From: Paulownia fortunei
Lineage: Eukaryota > Streptophyta > Magnoliopsida > Lamiales > Paulowniaceae
Length of the DNA: 64,000 nt
Direction of reading: 5' to 3'
NCBI GenBank assembly: GCA_019321725.1
Contig: CM033107.1
Location: 23,055,445 to 23,119,444, forward strand
A model generated the notes under the pieces. It saw only the letters and a program-made list of their open reading frames with translations. It had not been told where the DNA came from and did no database searches. Of this stretch, positions 1 through 11,804 are shown in pieces. Position numbers and translations under genes: made by a program. Each line of letters starts with the position of its first letter. The stretch's first letter is position 1.

Positions 1-24
1 TTTCTGGTAGGCCGGCACCCCGAT

Positions 25-451
25 TGAATGTTATATTAGTTTAATTAGACAATAATAAAATTATAATAAATGAATGGAGAAAATAAAAGCAATACAAGTG
101 TTTCCGTGTTTCAGCTAATAACCAAGCCTATGTCCACGGGCGAAAGGGAGCCATTCCACTGTACTAGAAATAAAAATCAAAAGTTTACAACAATTAGATA
201 AAGTGTTCTCTAATTAATCCAACATCCCACGAGAGTAATCTAAAAATTCACGCAAGTGTTTCTCGACTATCAATTTCTTCAATTTTCTCTCCCAAAATTG
301 TGTGTTACTCACAATTGTCACACCTGAAATGAAGAGCACATCCATGTATTTATAGAGTTGGACAAGCACCCTTCTTATTACTCTTCCTTTGGCCGAAAGA
401 AACATTGCACCGCCTTTGATTCATGAAGATAATGAAGGTGTGATCTCCAAC
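25..451 (-). mobile_element. Ty1/copia-type LTR (solo or boundary LTR)
   Basis: Read on the minus strand, this block begins TGTTGGAGATCACACC and ends in CA. It carries a TATA-like CTCTATAAATA about 130 bases in. Near its 3' part it has the CGCCCGTGGACATAGGC...AACACG motif typical of the R/U5 region of plant copia LTRs. It encodes no credible protein. I see no matching 5-bp duplication at its two ends and no clear polypurine tract or primer-binding site beside it, so it may be an eroded solo LTR or one end of an element extending out of the window. The LTR identity rests on motif pattern only. Confidence 0.5.
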
Positions 452-973
452 ACACATGATAATGTAGTACCTTGCTGGCCTTCTCCAAACCTGATGCTCG
501 AGCAATTATAAATAACTTCATGCAGGCATTAAAGTGTGATTTGTCACTGTAATCATCCTATGAAATCCAATTAGATCAAAACAAAATTGGCAGCTTAGTG
601 TCTTCCAAATAGGAGCAATGTGGCCCATTCTCCTTCCTTCAATTTCTTATCTTTACCATTAAGCAACCACATACAATCTTCATTGAAGAGGTTGGCACAA
701 AATTCAGGACTCCCAATAACAGTTTCACTTTTTCAATCTCCAGTTGGTGGTGGCCGGGCAGGCGGTAGCTGTCTTGCTTTTACATGAGTACTAATTGGAC
801 TGACAAATGAAAGAGTTAATAATTTATCAAAAAAGTTAATGTGATGAATTACATTTAGTTATGTGATCCACTAGTTTGGTGCTAGTGGTTCATGCATTGT
901 GTTGGCAATATTCAGGCATGAAAGTGATCGTCCTTAATCGTAATTTTCATTGTCTTCACGTGGCTTGTGGCAG
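452..973. other. unassigned sequence upstream of the first visible HMA exon
   Basis: No exon encoding the N-terminal heavy-metal-associated domain of the ATPase is visible here or in bases 1-451. The stretch is therefore probably part of the first intron of the ATPase gene. It ends in an AG acceptor (CTTGTGGCAG) at 972-973. No other feature is recognised. Confidence 0.4.
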
Positions 974-3900
974 TTAAGGTACTGAATCAGGCAAGGTTGG
1001 AGGCAAATATTAGAGTATATGGCGAGACGAACTATAAGGACAAATGGCCAAGCCCCTATACAGTTGCTAGTGGTACATTACTTTTGCTGTCATTTCTAAA
1101 GTATGTCTACAGCCCCCTTCAGTGGTTAGCTGTCGGAGCAATTGCTGTTGGGATCCCACCAATTATGCTTAAGGCTGTAGCTGCAGCTCGCAATCTCACT
1201 CTTGATATCAACATCCTTGTTTTGATTACAGGTATCAAGTTATTTACTTTATGATATTACATACTTAGCTTTTGATGGGGACATGTAGCGATCGAATTAT
1301 AGGTCAGCTCATGTCCAAATTGTTACTCGTAATTAAAGTTTATAGTCTGGCCCATCCCATGTAGTCAGAGATGTACTGGGAGCCTTTGGTTTTAATAGAT
1401 TTGCTCCTTGATTTGTTTGATATGACCATGAGAGGGGCGGGGGTATGTGTTGGCTAGGTTAGCTCAAGCATCATGAGAGGTTTGGGATTGGATAATGAGA
1501 GGGATGAGTGATGGAGTAAGTGAGGCAACAAGGGCACCAAAAATTAAGTTATCTTGACAAAGCCATGTGTGATAAGCTGGATTTAGGTTGATGAGATTAT
1601 TGGAGGTGGTAGTGGGAAGGGGGAGGATGTGACCCATTAATGAATTTGAGGAGATTGTGACCAATGAGGAGTGCTTCCAGTTGAAGTTTCCTGGAAAGAT
1701 AATTGTTGGAAGTGAGTTTAAGACAATTGTTTGGGTTATGAGGATAAGAGGAAGGGTGGGTTCATGGGAACTTGGGAGTATAATTTGATTGTGTTCGGCA
1801 GCCATAGTGGATGACTGAAAGAGGAGAGAATGAATTAGAGGGAGAAGGATGGGCGGCAGCTATGGCAGTGCTACAGGAAAGGAGCGGCCGAGTGGTGGTT
1901 ACAGGTTGTGTGGGGGGGCAATAGGATGTAGGGTTCCCAGGAATGCTACCATATAGGAATGTAAGAGAGAGGGAAATATAGCGTAGCCTTCTCATTGAAT
2001 AACCACTTATATAGTTTACAATGTTCCAAGGTTAAAAAAAAAACCTAAAGATTGCGTAAAATGATAACTACCAATGTAAGATCAACTAGAGAAGGAAAAA
2101 AATCAGTTTTCTTTATCATTATGTTCTTACAAGTCCATGATGAGAATATTATGGATAATCTCAAAATGGTCTTTAACATAAATGTGATTAATTTCCAAAA
2201 GTTTTTTCTTTACTACAAAAAGACATGAATGTGAACAATTAATATATTAATGAGACTTCAATCCTGTTTGGTAAGAAAGATAAAACGTAAATCTGCACTA
2301 AATGCAAGTATTTTGGATTGAGTTTTCGGATGCTTTGTTTCAGAGTTTTGTTCTCTTTGGTTTCATGCTTTCCTAACAAATTATATAACATCCTGCAGTT
2401 TCTGGATCCATGGCCCTGCAGGACTACTGGGAAGCTGGGACTATCGTGTTTCTGTTTACAGTATCTGAGTGGCTGGAATCGAGGGCTAGTCATAAGGTCA
2501 CTGCTAATGGCAATGTCTTCCTTCTTTTCTCTCTCCCCCCTCCCATTTCCTCTATACACCCTCATTCTACCTCCCCTGATCGGACTAGTTTCTTTGTGTG
2601 TGCACATGCCATAGCTTGCATGTGTGTGTGTGTAGGCCATTTTTAAGGATAGGGGGTGTGTGTAAGCTTGCTTTGTTTCAAACTTAGACTTGGATAATTT
2701 GAGTCACATACTTACATCATGCTAAGGAGAGGCAAGAGCCGCAAGACAAAAATATAATAGAGACATTCACAATTTTATCAACATATGAACGTTTTCTGTA
2801 TTTGTGTCTATCTATGACAGAGCAAATTGGATGTGCACCAGGGGATGGATGTGATACCTTAACTCATCAACTGCATACTTCTAAGATTTTAAAGTCATTC
2901 TAAGCTGCACATCTTGCACGAAATTCCCAGGATTTTATATTTGGTTTCAAAAAGAAAAGGCTATTCATAGTATATAATGTATAAGCAAAGAGAAGCTTCA
3001 CACTCATACTAAAATTGTCAGCCATGGAACTTCAGACATTAAAATACCAGTCACCAACATGGATCGTTAACATAAAGTTTTGATGCTGAGTAGAAGTTGT
3101 GCAGGAAGTAAACTTTTTTTAAGTTCCTCCATAAACTTTGAGCTGATGAGTTTGTTCAGTTTGATTTATCCAAATCAAAAGGACTCCTTGATTAATACTG
3201 AAGACTGTTTAAAAACAAAATATAAAAGCTTGCTATCAAGAGATTCAACTGAATGTTAAGTTAGGGTTGCAGGAAGGACGAACACAAAGGAACTTTCATA
3301 GAAGAACACTGAATATTAGATTAACTGTCTATGAACTAGTTTTGGATATGCAATTCAGCATTACTACTTCTACTCTCCAGTTCTGATGATATTGAAATGC
3401 CAAAAGATGGATCGAAACTTAATGACTTAAAACACAATCCACGGTTAACCAAAAAAATTATTCTGTTTCCTAGCCCTCTAAACGAATGAACTCAAATTAG
3501 TCCTTCTCAATGTAAAGTTTGACTTTCAAGTTTATATAAATGTAGTCAGGTACTTTCTGATGATGAGATTTTTCATAATTATGTAGGCCAAAGCTGTTAT
3601 GTCATCGTTAGTTAGTGTAGTACCCCAAAGAGCTGTCCTAGCTGAGACTGGGGAAGAAATCAACGCAGATGAAGTCCAGCTGAACACCATTCTAGCTGTG
3701 AAGGCTGGTGAAATTATACCCATTGATGGAGTTGTTGTAGAAGGTAATTGCGAAGTGGATGAGAAGATCCTGACTGGAGAGTCCTTTCCTGTGGCCAAGC
3801 AAAAGGACTCCATTGTTTGGGCTAGCACAATCAACCTCAATGGTAACACTTTGATCCTTGCTCTTCTTTAGTAGTGATACAGACAGAGTTCACTATTGAT

Positions 3901-6900
3901 TGGCTCATTTTTAGGCTACATAAGCATTAAAACCACGGCTTTGATGGAAGATTGTGTGGTGGCTAGAATGGCAAAGATTGTAGAAGAGGCTCAAAACAAA
4001 AAATCCAGAACTCAAAGATTTTTGGACAAGTGTGCCAAGTACTACACACCAGGTTTGTAAAATTTTCAGTTTTGCCTGAAAAAAAATACAGCATTAGCTA
4101 TATGTGTGAATGACAGGAATTTAGTGTTAAAAATACTGAGGAAAACATTCTCCTCTTTTTGCTTTTAAAGGTAATCACCAAAAAAAAAAAAAAAAGATGC
4201 TCGCAGAATATTTCTTTTATTTATGTTATACAAGTACATTTTAGAAACTTTAACAATTGATACTTATTTTGCTAGAAAGGTAAATCAAGTTTTCATTGAT
4301 TTTGATTTTACCTTTTACTTTATTCCACTAAATTCTTGATCCAAATGGATGTCTTTTGAACTTTACCAAACCAGTCACCCCCTATACATAGTACTATAGC
4401 CTACTTATTGGCCTTCTTAATATTTTCAGCAGTTGGAGCATGATCATTAGGACATCAAAGTTGTGATGCATTGCATATATACGTCGCTTTGCTGGAATAA
4501 TAGAGGGCAATTAATAGGTGTGAATTGGAAAAGTATCCAACATGGCTAAAGTGTCCTTTGGTGTTGGAAAGTATCTTACATGGAAAAAATGAAGCTAACT
4601 TGTTGACCAGCTTATAAACCATTGCACTTGAGAGAAGAGGAAAGTTGTAAAATTCTTCTTATGATGCATCCTAGTGGACCTTTGGCTATCTAAAGCTAGT
4701 CTTAAGGAGCTACGAGGGTGGCACATCCACACACGCACATCGCAAAGGTTGCATTAAGCCCTTTAGGGCGCTCTTTGCACTTCGCACATAACGGTCCACA
4801 TTGATCTGGATCACTTCGCACATAACGGTCCACATCGATCCGGATCAAGTGGCATGGCCATTTACAATTGGACATATAAAAGCCTATAAATAAAGGCCCT
4901 CTCATTCCATTTTCTTCACTCCAAATCAATTCAAGTTAATTAATTTCTATATTATCCTTCTCTAAGCTCTTTCTAAAATGATCACAAATTATTTTAGAAT
5001 TCGTTCTTCCTCTTTCAAGAAGAGTACGACCCTCAGTACAGTGCTTTACTAATTCTTGCAAGAAGTTTTATATCTTGGGAGACACACGTCTATATTCTAG
5101 CACGTCTACATTCCTATTAGCACCAATGCAAGGGGCGAAATTTGTCTTTAAGAAGATTTGATTAGGCATACCTTACTGCACTCCAGTTATTCTATAATTT
5201 TCAAATCTCCATTCAACAACAACAATCTTAAGATAGATTTTATGGCTAATTCGGATATGCAAACCAGTGTAGGGAATAGAGCAGCTTCTGGCTCGAGCAA
5301 TCTATTCATCATGCCTCCACATTCCCAGCATGAGAAGAAGCCTGAGAAGTTTAACGACAACACGCTTAACCTACTTTTTTTTTTACTCTACAAAGTTGAT
5401 TTACACACACACACACAAACAAGAAAAAAAAAAGAACTTTTGCAAATTAATAAATTACAATGTTTAGATCATGTGATGCCAATTCTTTTGCACCTCTTGC
5501 AGCAATAGTAGTGATATCAGCTTCATTAGCCATAGTCCCTCTGGCTCTCCAAGTCCAAAATAAGAAAGAATGGTACCACTTGGCTCTCGTTGTTTTAGTG
5601 ACCGCATGCCCATGTGCACTTCTTCTTTCCACCCCAGTTGCCATGTTCTGTGCACTATCAAAAGCAGCAACATTAGGTGTTCTGTTTAAAGGAGCGGAAC
5701 ATCTTGAAACTCTTGCTCGGATAAAGATCATTGCCTTTGACAAAACTGGAACGATAACCAGGGGAGAATTTCTGGTGGTTGATTTCAAATCTCTCCAGGA
5801 AGATATCAGCTTGAATGCGCTGCTATATTGGTAATAGTTTTCATTCCAGTTTACTATTTCTATGTTGAAATAATGGTATCGTGACTACTGAATGTTCAAA
5901 GTTCTTCGTATTTGCACTTGTGTTATCTAAAATGAAAAGGGCTGGAGACATGTAGATTGTGACATAAAGTTGGAGATCATAGCTTTGGATAGATTATTTG
6001 AGAGAAGTAGGCCACTGCTCGTAATGGTAGAGATTGCTAAGATGCATGTCAAAAAAGAAATGTTTATGCTCAAATGCTTTTTGGTTGAAGTTTGTCCTTT
6101 ATCAACTTTTGGTGAATGCTAAAATAGAAATCTTCAAATTTACTTTAAACATAGTTCATATTGTATATAAAATTCTTCAATTACAGAATATGCCTCCAAA
6201 AAATGAAGTTGATTATCTCTAGTATATGTATCCAGGATATCAAGCATAGAATGCAAATCAAGTCATCCAATGGCAGCTGCTCTAGTTGAGTTTGCAAGAG
6301 CACATGGAATTGAGCCAAAGCCTGAGAGAGTTGAGAAATTTCAAAATTTTCCTGGTGAAGGGATTTGTGGAGAAATTGATGATAATGAAATATATATCGG
6401 AAACTGGAAAATTTCTTCAAGAGCAGGGTGTAATGCAGGTGAAACACTCAACTTCTACCCTCGAATTTTTTTATTGAGAGTTGATACTAAAGATTGACAA
6501 GTTGAAGTAGCATTTTCAACAGAATAGACCTTGTTCAAAATTTTTTTTGATGATTTTACGTAGTTGAACTACCAAATAGAATTTGAGCATTTCTTTTTCC
6601 CCTTTTTTGGCTTCTTTAGCAATAACACTACTTAAATTCACATCCAGTTCCCAAATTAGAAGGATATGATATAGAAGGAACATCTGTTGGTTACATCTTC
6701 TTGGGGTCATCTCCTGCTGGCATCTTCTTTCTCTCTGATATATGTCGAACGGGAGCAAAGGAAGCAATCGAAGAGCTGAAGTCAATAGGCATCAAAACTG
6801 TGATGCTAACTGGAGATTGTCATGGAGCTGCCAAGCGTGCACAAGAGCAGGTAAGATTGCAATTTTGGCCTTAAAATTTCTCCAGTTGTCGTAAAATGGA

Positions 6901-8020
6901 CGACCATTTAAGGCTCAGATTCACTATGACTTGTATTGCATAGCCGAGCAACTAGCTTCAAAGTTTACCATGTAGTTGTTTAAAAAAATGGGTGTTCTTA
7001 CCCTTTTTATGTGGTAGTGGGGCCTTAACTGTCGGGACTTGATTTTCATGAAAAGACCAAGCCCCTATTGTTCTCTGGCATTGTTTCCTTAATCAGTATG
7101 TCAAAATGAGGTTGAAATTATTTCTTTTGCACTTTGACCCACGAACCACATTGTGGTCATTCAGATTGCAATGGTGTTTCCCAGTTGAGGCTGGGGTGGT
7201 TGAATAAATTTAGTCATAGAAAATTTCAAAAATAAATTTTTGAAATACATATATGATATTACTTATTTAATTTACCTTAGCGTTCTCTTGAATATTTGAG
7301 CGTTTTAGGAACAATGCAGTCTAAAACCACACATATCCAATGCCTGTAACCTGTATAAACATGAGAAAGCATGTCTAATGGAGCATTTATTGTTCATACT
7401 ATTGTGGCTCTGTGAACAAGATGACTAAATCAAATCCTTTCCATCAGTTAGGGGGAGCTTTAGATGTTATTCACGCTGAGCTTCTACCAGAAGATAAAGC
7501 AAATGTCATTAAAGAGCTCCAGGAGGAGGGTCCGACAGCCATGATTGGTGATGGTGTCAATGATGCTCCTGCGTTAGCCACAGCAGACATTGGGATCTCG
7601 ATGGGTGTATCAGGCTCGGCACTTGCAACGGAATCTGGGGACATTGTTCTCATGACAAATGACATTCAGAAGATAGCAGCAGCTTCCCATATTGCAAAGA
7701 AAGTTCGGCGGAAAATCATTGAGAACGTGGTAGCGTCTCTTTCAACCAAGGTTGCGGTCTTAGGATTAGCCATAGCTGGTCATCCGCTTGTTTGGGTTGC
7801 AGTGCTCACCGATGTTGGAACATGCTTGTTAGTGATCTTCAACAGCATGCTACTACTGAAAGGAACACCGAGACAAGGAAAGAAATCTACAACTCAATCA
7901 CACAGCCTCAAAAAGAAGTGTAAAGCTGGAAGTGCCTGTTTCTCTCACAAGTCTCCTTGTTCTGATATTGAATCTCAAAACAAGTCTGAGCTTCAATCAT
8001 GCTTGCTTACGTACGATTAA
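974..8020 (+). CDS. P1B-type Zn/Cd-transporting ATPase, HMA2/HMA3/HMA4 group (5'-partial, 8 exons)
   Basis: Exons I place at 974-1231, 2399-2496, 3587-3842, 3915-4052, 5503-5830, 6236-6438, 6648-6850 and 7448-8020. All have GT-AG borders and the phases join without a break, giving about 684 residues. Visible landmarks in order are: a first transmembrane region after [14 protein letters not shown]; the actuator-domain LTGESFPV; the metal-binding membrane motif [13 protein letters not shown]; the phosphorylation motif [17 protein letters not shown] (HP locus); the ATP-site [20 protein letters not shown]; and a last membrane segment with [13 protein letters not shown]. Family knowledge: these pumps export Zn/Cd at the plasma membrane or load it into the vacuole. 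The first exon, with the N-terminal HMA domain, is not in the window. The tail after the last membrane helix is only about 60 residues and has few cysteines, unlike the long Cys/His-rich tails of HMA2/HMA4, so overall length is closer to HMA3. TGDC replaces the usual TGDN. No start codon is visible; the GTG at 967 lies in intron sequence. Confidence 0.92.
1290..2035 (-). mobile_element. Ty1/copia fragment (LTR end, leader, gag N-terminus) inside an HMA intron
   Basis: On the minus strand a gag-like reading frame starts with ATG at 1805 and shows copia gag (UBN2-type) hallmarks: a [18 protein letters not shown] segment, then [14 protein letters not shown], then a run resembling [16 protein letters not shown]. 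The last part continues past an in-frame TGA near 1461 and needs further stops and frame changes down to about 1290. Upstream of the ATG, a TGGTAGCATT near 1955 resembles a decayed tRNA-Met primer-binding site, and the sequence to about 2035 looks like the end of an LTR. The rest of the element is missing. It is a dead insertion lying antisense in the intron between the exons ending at 1231 and starting at 2399. Confidence 0.65.
4562..5365 (+). mobile_element. Ty1/copia LTR, leader and gag-start fragment inside an HMA intron
   Basis: The block begins with TGTTGGAAAGTATC, a usual copia LTR start. It contains a promoter-like TATAAAAGCCTATAAATAAAGG near 4877-4897. An untranslated leader follows, then a gag start at 5242 whose product includes the copia hallmark [10 protein letters not shown]. 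The frame breaks off at about 5365, next to a T-run and a CA repeat. LTR, leader and first 40 or so gag codons are therefore present and everything downstream is lost. The insertion lies in sense orientation in the intron between the exons ending at 4052 and starting at 5503. The exact LTR end was not determined. Confidence 0.65.
4778..4845. repeat. 34-bp tandem duplication in the copia LTR U3 region
   Basis: Two adjacent 34-bp units, 4778-4811 and 4812-4845, both begin CACTTCGCACATAACGGTCC and differ at only two or three positions. They lie just upstream of the TATA-like box of the LTR, where copia elements often carry repeated enhancer motifs. Confidence 0.8.
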
Positions 8021-11000
8021 TGTTTGTGTGTATGTATGATAAAACCTTTTCGGGCTTCGTTTTCGTGTATTTATATGTAAGAACCAACTTAAATTTAGCT
8101 ATGTATGTTGTTTTATTTGTCACATTGGTATCAATGTTTTTATATTTGTAAATCAACAAGAAACAATGATTTTTATAAAGTTTTGCTGATTCAATCAGAA
8201 AATAGAAGGTTTGAAAGCTATACACACCAAAATCAGTTTTATTTTATGGCTAAATTACATACTATAGTTATTAAGTTGACCATACAATCAAAGAGTTTAA
8301 ATATCAAGTTCAATTCTAATATTTTAGTTGATCAAATTCTAATTTGTATCTTAATTCTTTAAAAAGTCATTCGTGATCGAATCTCAGCTGTTATGAACAC
8401 AGAAAAAATTTATGGAAAAATTAAGTTTGAATGAGTACGAACTTTTTAATTGATAATCGATATGATAACTTTTATATATTTAAAGAGAAGATTATTGTAC
8501 CTTACAATTTATTAGAGGACAACTTCAAATTAAATGGTGTTATATATATAACCAAAACTTTCATCTTTTTGTTGTAGTTAACAGAAAAAGAAAAAGAAAT
8601 GAAAGAAAAATCAAATGATCTTAAAAACCAACTAAAATTTTTGAATTCAAAATCAAGAATCACATTTTTGTCCAAGACACTACATCCAAGAAATTTTGGG
8701 TTCAAATCTCATCTATCCGTGTATAGCTGGTACTGTGCTATACTATCCCCGCATCATAAGGTTTTAATTCTATGTAATTTAAAGGCATAGCATAAAAGCA
8801 AGGCCATGTAATTTGGGATGTGGAATCTTTGTCCTTTACAACTCCTCAAAAGCCCAACTATTTCATCAGCATTCAACCAAAATCCACTGATTTCCGACAT
8901 TCGTATGACCATTTGTTCACATATTCCATTCCCACTCTTCAGATTTCAACCCTTTACGTCTCATTTCTTACATTCATCTCACCATTCTTTGAGCTAAAAT
9001 ATTGTAATTTCCTTATTTGGCAAGTTTTCGCGCTTCCCCAAATTGCACGATAATGTTAATGATTCCGTTGGGCTATGTATTCTTGAAAATATGATTCGAA
9101 TTATATAACTCGAATATGATGTTTGTATTGGTATCTTTGACAATTAAAAGCTTAAAAGCTTTGACATCTTTGTCGTGAACGATGATGGGGTGCATTTGGG
9201 GTGCTCAGAAATGAGACCCAAGGAAAAAAGTTAATGCATGATATTTTGGGTTCAAGTATGAATATTTGTCCAAGTATAAGTAAGAATATTTGTCTAGTTT
9301 TATATTAATTTTTGATGATTTATGAAAATTAACGACTTACAATGTCGAGTTTGCCCAATAGTCCAATCCTTAAGTTAGTTATTTTGATCAATAATTATTA
9401 TGAATTAAAATATTGAAATTGCATATATTTCCTAGCTAAAGTTAATATTACATTAGACCACAGCCTTCTACCGCGAAAAAGAACTCCATATGTTGTTGGA
9501 GTCTTTAGTTCAATCGTAATTAGATTAGCAAATTTTAGAATGTAATTATATTTATTGGTCATTCTTATAGTATAGGTATGGCTATCTAATGACACCAAGT
9601 ATCTATTTTACTTGTACAAAGATAAAATTATTGTTCTGTTGAATTTTCATATATTTTTCATTACTATACTTAAATATTCACATAAAACCATTGATATCCA
9701 ATGTACGCAATTGTTTCTTTTCACAATAAAGTGTGTATTTAATTCCATTAGTATTTCTAATTTTCATATTTTCCAACATTGAAAGTATGTAAAAATTGTT
9801 TTACTTTGCACGATGGCTTCTCATATTTTCGTTTGAGAACTAAATAAATATATTTGAGTTCAAAAGCTTCAGATCTCCATGTATCATAATAGTGAAAATT
9901 AGAATTCTAATTAGTAAAATCAAGAAAGAAACTCATAAACCTCAAGTTTGAAGTTATACTATTTATAGGTTATCAAACGTTTTTAATATCAATTTTTTTC
10001 CTTAATTTTAAAAAAAAATATTAATTGTTTCTCAACTCCCCTTTAAATTATTTGAACTCATAACTAATTAGATCATAGGTGAATGATATTTATCAATAAA
10101 TTATCTTTTTTCATTCGATTTTAATTTTAATTTGGGCAAATGCTAAATATTAATGGCATATTATTGTCTAAGCTAGCAAAGAATTGTCCGTGAACAGTCA
10201 GCCCATAGTTTAAATTGACTTACAATCAAAATCGCTAAATATTAATGGCATATTATTGTCTAAGCTAGCAAAGAATTGTCCGTGAACAGTCAGCCCATAG
10301 TTTAAATTGACTTACAATCAAAATCTAGTACTTTGAATTATGTACAAATCAAAAGATTCTGATAGAATAGCATTTGATGTTGTCGCCTACAACTTTTGAC
10401 GTAGTAGCAAGTTATTTATCCAACAAATTTACTGGCGCTTCAATTGAATTAAAAAGAAGAAAACTAAAATTAAAGAATAAGAATTTCTTGTACATTTCCA
10501 TTTCAAAAGATAAAAAAAAAAAAAAAAAAACTATTTATGTAAATGCAATTAAAAATCATGATAAAAGAAACACAAAATAAAAATGTTCTCTGAATTTTCT
10601 ATAGTGTCGGTTGCATACATTATTATGCTGGAAATCAATTATCAAAAACTAATTAACAATTGGAAATCAATCAACCATCAATTTTGAAATCAACTAATCA
10701 GCTACTATAAAATACTCCCACAAGCTTGATACTCAAAACAAAAATCTTAAAGTCACGAAGCCTCAACTTTATCATTCGGACCATACCTCATATTATATAT
10801 ACAAACTTTCCATTATTTTTTATGTTGAAGCAAAAAAAATTGATGGGCATATTTCAAAAAAACATTCAAGTTAAACTCAATAAAACACTTAAATTCAAAA
10901 GGGCATATTACATGAAAAGCTCACATGATCCAAAAACACCAATTACTATACTAACAAGGCATATAAATATACGAGCTTAAATTACATCAAATGTCCATAT

Positions 11001-11491
11001 AACTCATATCTCACTTAAATAGACATAAATACCACATCATTCTCATTTGTAAAGTACACAATTCGTTTGTGCATTTAATGTTTTCAAGTTCAGTTGCAAT
11101 TTTTTTCAGACAATTTCGGAGATGCCTAACAATTTATTCATATTATAGAAAGGAATCCTGTGAAGAAAGAATTGCTCGCAAGAAATCTCAATACAAGAAA
11201 TATTTATCCATATCAGGATAAGGAGTATTTATCTTCATGATAAAGGAAATTCTAGCTTACACTTTTACTCACTCAAATGGTCCAAACGGTGGGATTAAGA
11301 ATTAAACAAACAAAATTACAAAAGAACATCATTAATTAACCCTTAATTAATTATATATCAATATAACAAAACCATTTCAAATGCCAACATGATGAACTAC
11401 TTTTGAAATTCCTTATGAATGTGGGGTACGGCTGTACATATTCTCTAACACAGTACCTTTTCAACATATTGGGCCTTGCATTGGTAGCTGC
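8021..11491. other. AT-rich intergenic DNA, no gene recognised
   Basis: After the ATPase stop codon the sequence becomes AT-rich with only short random reading frames. I see no tRNA, rRNA or conserved protein motif. The one clear structure is the perfect 92-bp tandem duplication at 10142-10325, listed separately. Confidence 0.6.
10142..10325. repeat. perfect 92-bp tandem duplication
   Basis: Bases 10142-10233 are repeated immediately at 10234-10325 with no difference that I can see. Both units start GCTAAATATTAATGGC and end CAATCAAAATC. The identity implies a recent duplication, or an assembly artefact. Confidence 0.93.
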
Positions 11492-11499
11492 ATATATAA
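11492..11499 (+). promoter_or_regulatory. candidate TATA box upstream of the first MIR169 hairpin
   Basis: ATATATAA within GCTGCATATATAACACATC, about 155 bases upstream of the hairpin base. Spacing and context fit a Pol II core promoter for a short MIR primary transcript, but in AT-rich DNA such matches are common. Confidence 0.35.
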
Positions 11500-11647
11500 C
11501 ACATCGATTCATGTCACAATTTTCTACTCACCTCCCCTAATAACTCAAGCCAATTATTACAAGAATAATATGCTGATTATTTAGAAGGTAATAATTTATT
11601 TTTTTTCCTTTTTTTGGCCCCATTAGTGCTGCCTAAGAAGAGTTTTT

Positions 11648-11765
11648 GCATGAAGAGGCAAGAGAGTGGATCGCAGCCAAGAATGACTTGCATGCGATAG
11701 ATCGATTAAGTCGTGGTAGCCATGCAAGTTGTTCTTGGCTACAATCTGCTCTCTTCTTCTCATGC
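11648..11765 (+). ncRNA. MIR169: MIR169-type microRNA precursor, copy 1 (variant mature sequence)
   Basis: The mature miR169-like sequence is at 11674-11694 on the 5' arm. It begins CAGCCAAGAATGACTTG and ends CATG, where the commonest family form has a GG pair later in the seed-proximal half and ends CCGG. The 3' arm, about 11721-11742 (CATGCAAGTTGTTCTTGGCT), pairs with it almost throughout and keeps pairing with the altered CATG end. The stem extends well below the miRNA, from GCATGAAGAGGCAAGAGAG on the 5' side to CTCTCTTCTTCTCATGC on the 3' side. This long lower stem is expected of MIR169 precursors. Family knowledge: miR169 directs cleavage of NF-YA (HAP2) transcripts. Processing and expression are inferred, not seen. 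Confidence 0.85.
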
Positions 11766-11804
11766 CACACTCTGTAGGCCTCTTCATTTCCTTTCAATCT
11801 GTTT

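Noticed and set aside
967..973. GTG at 967 as a start codon for the ATPase frame
   Set aside because: The bases form the AG acceptor of an intron (TTGTGGCAG); plant genes of this family start in an upstream exon.
8690..8725. GGGTTCAAATCTC as a tRNA B-box
   Set aside because: No acceptor stem, anticodon arm or A-box at the right distance.
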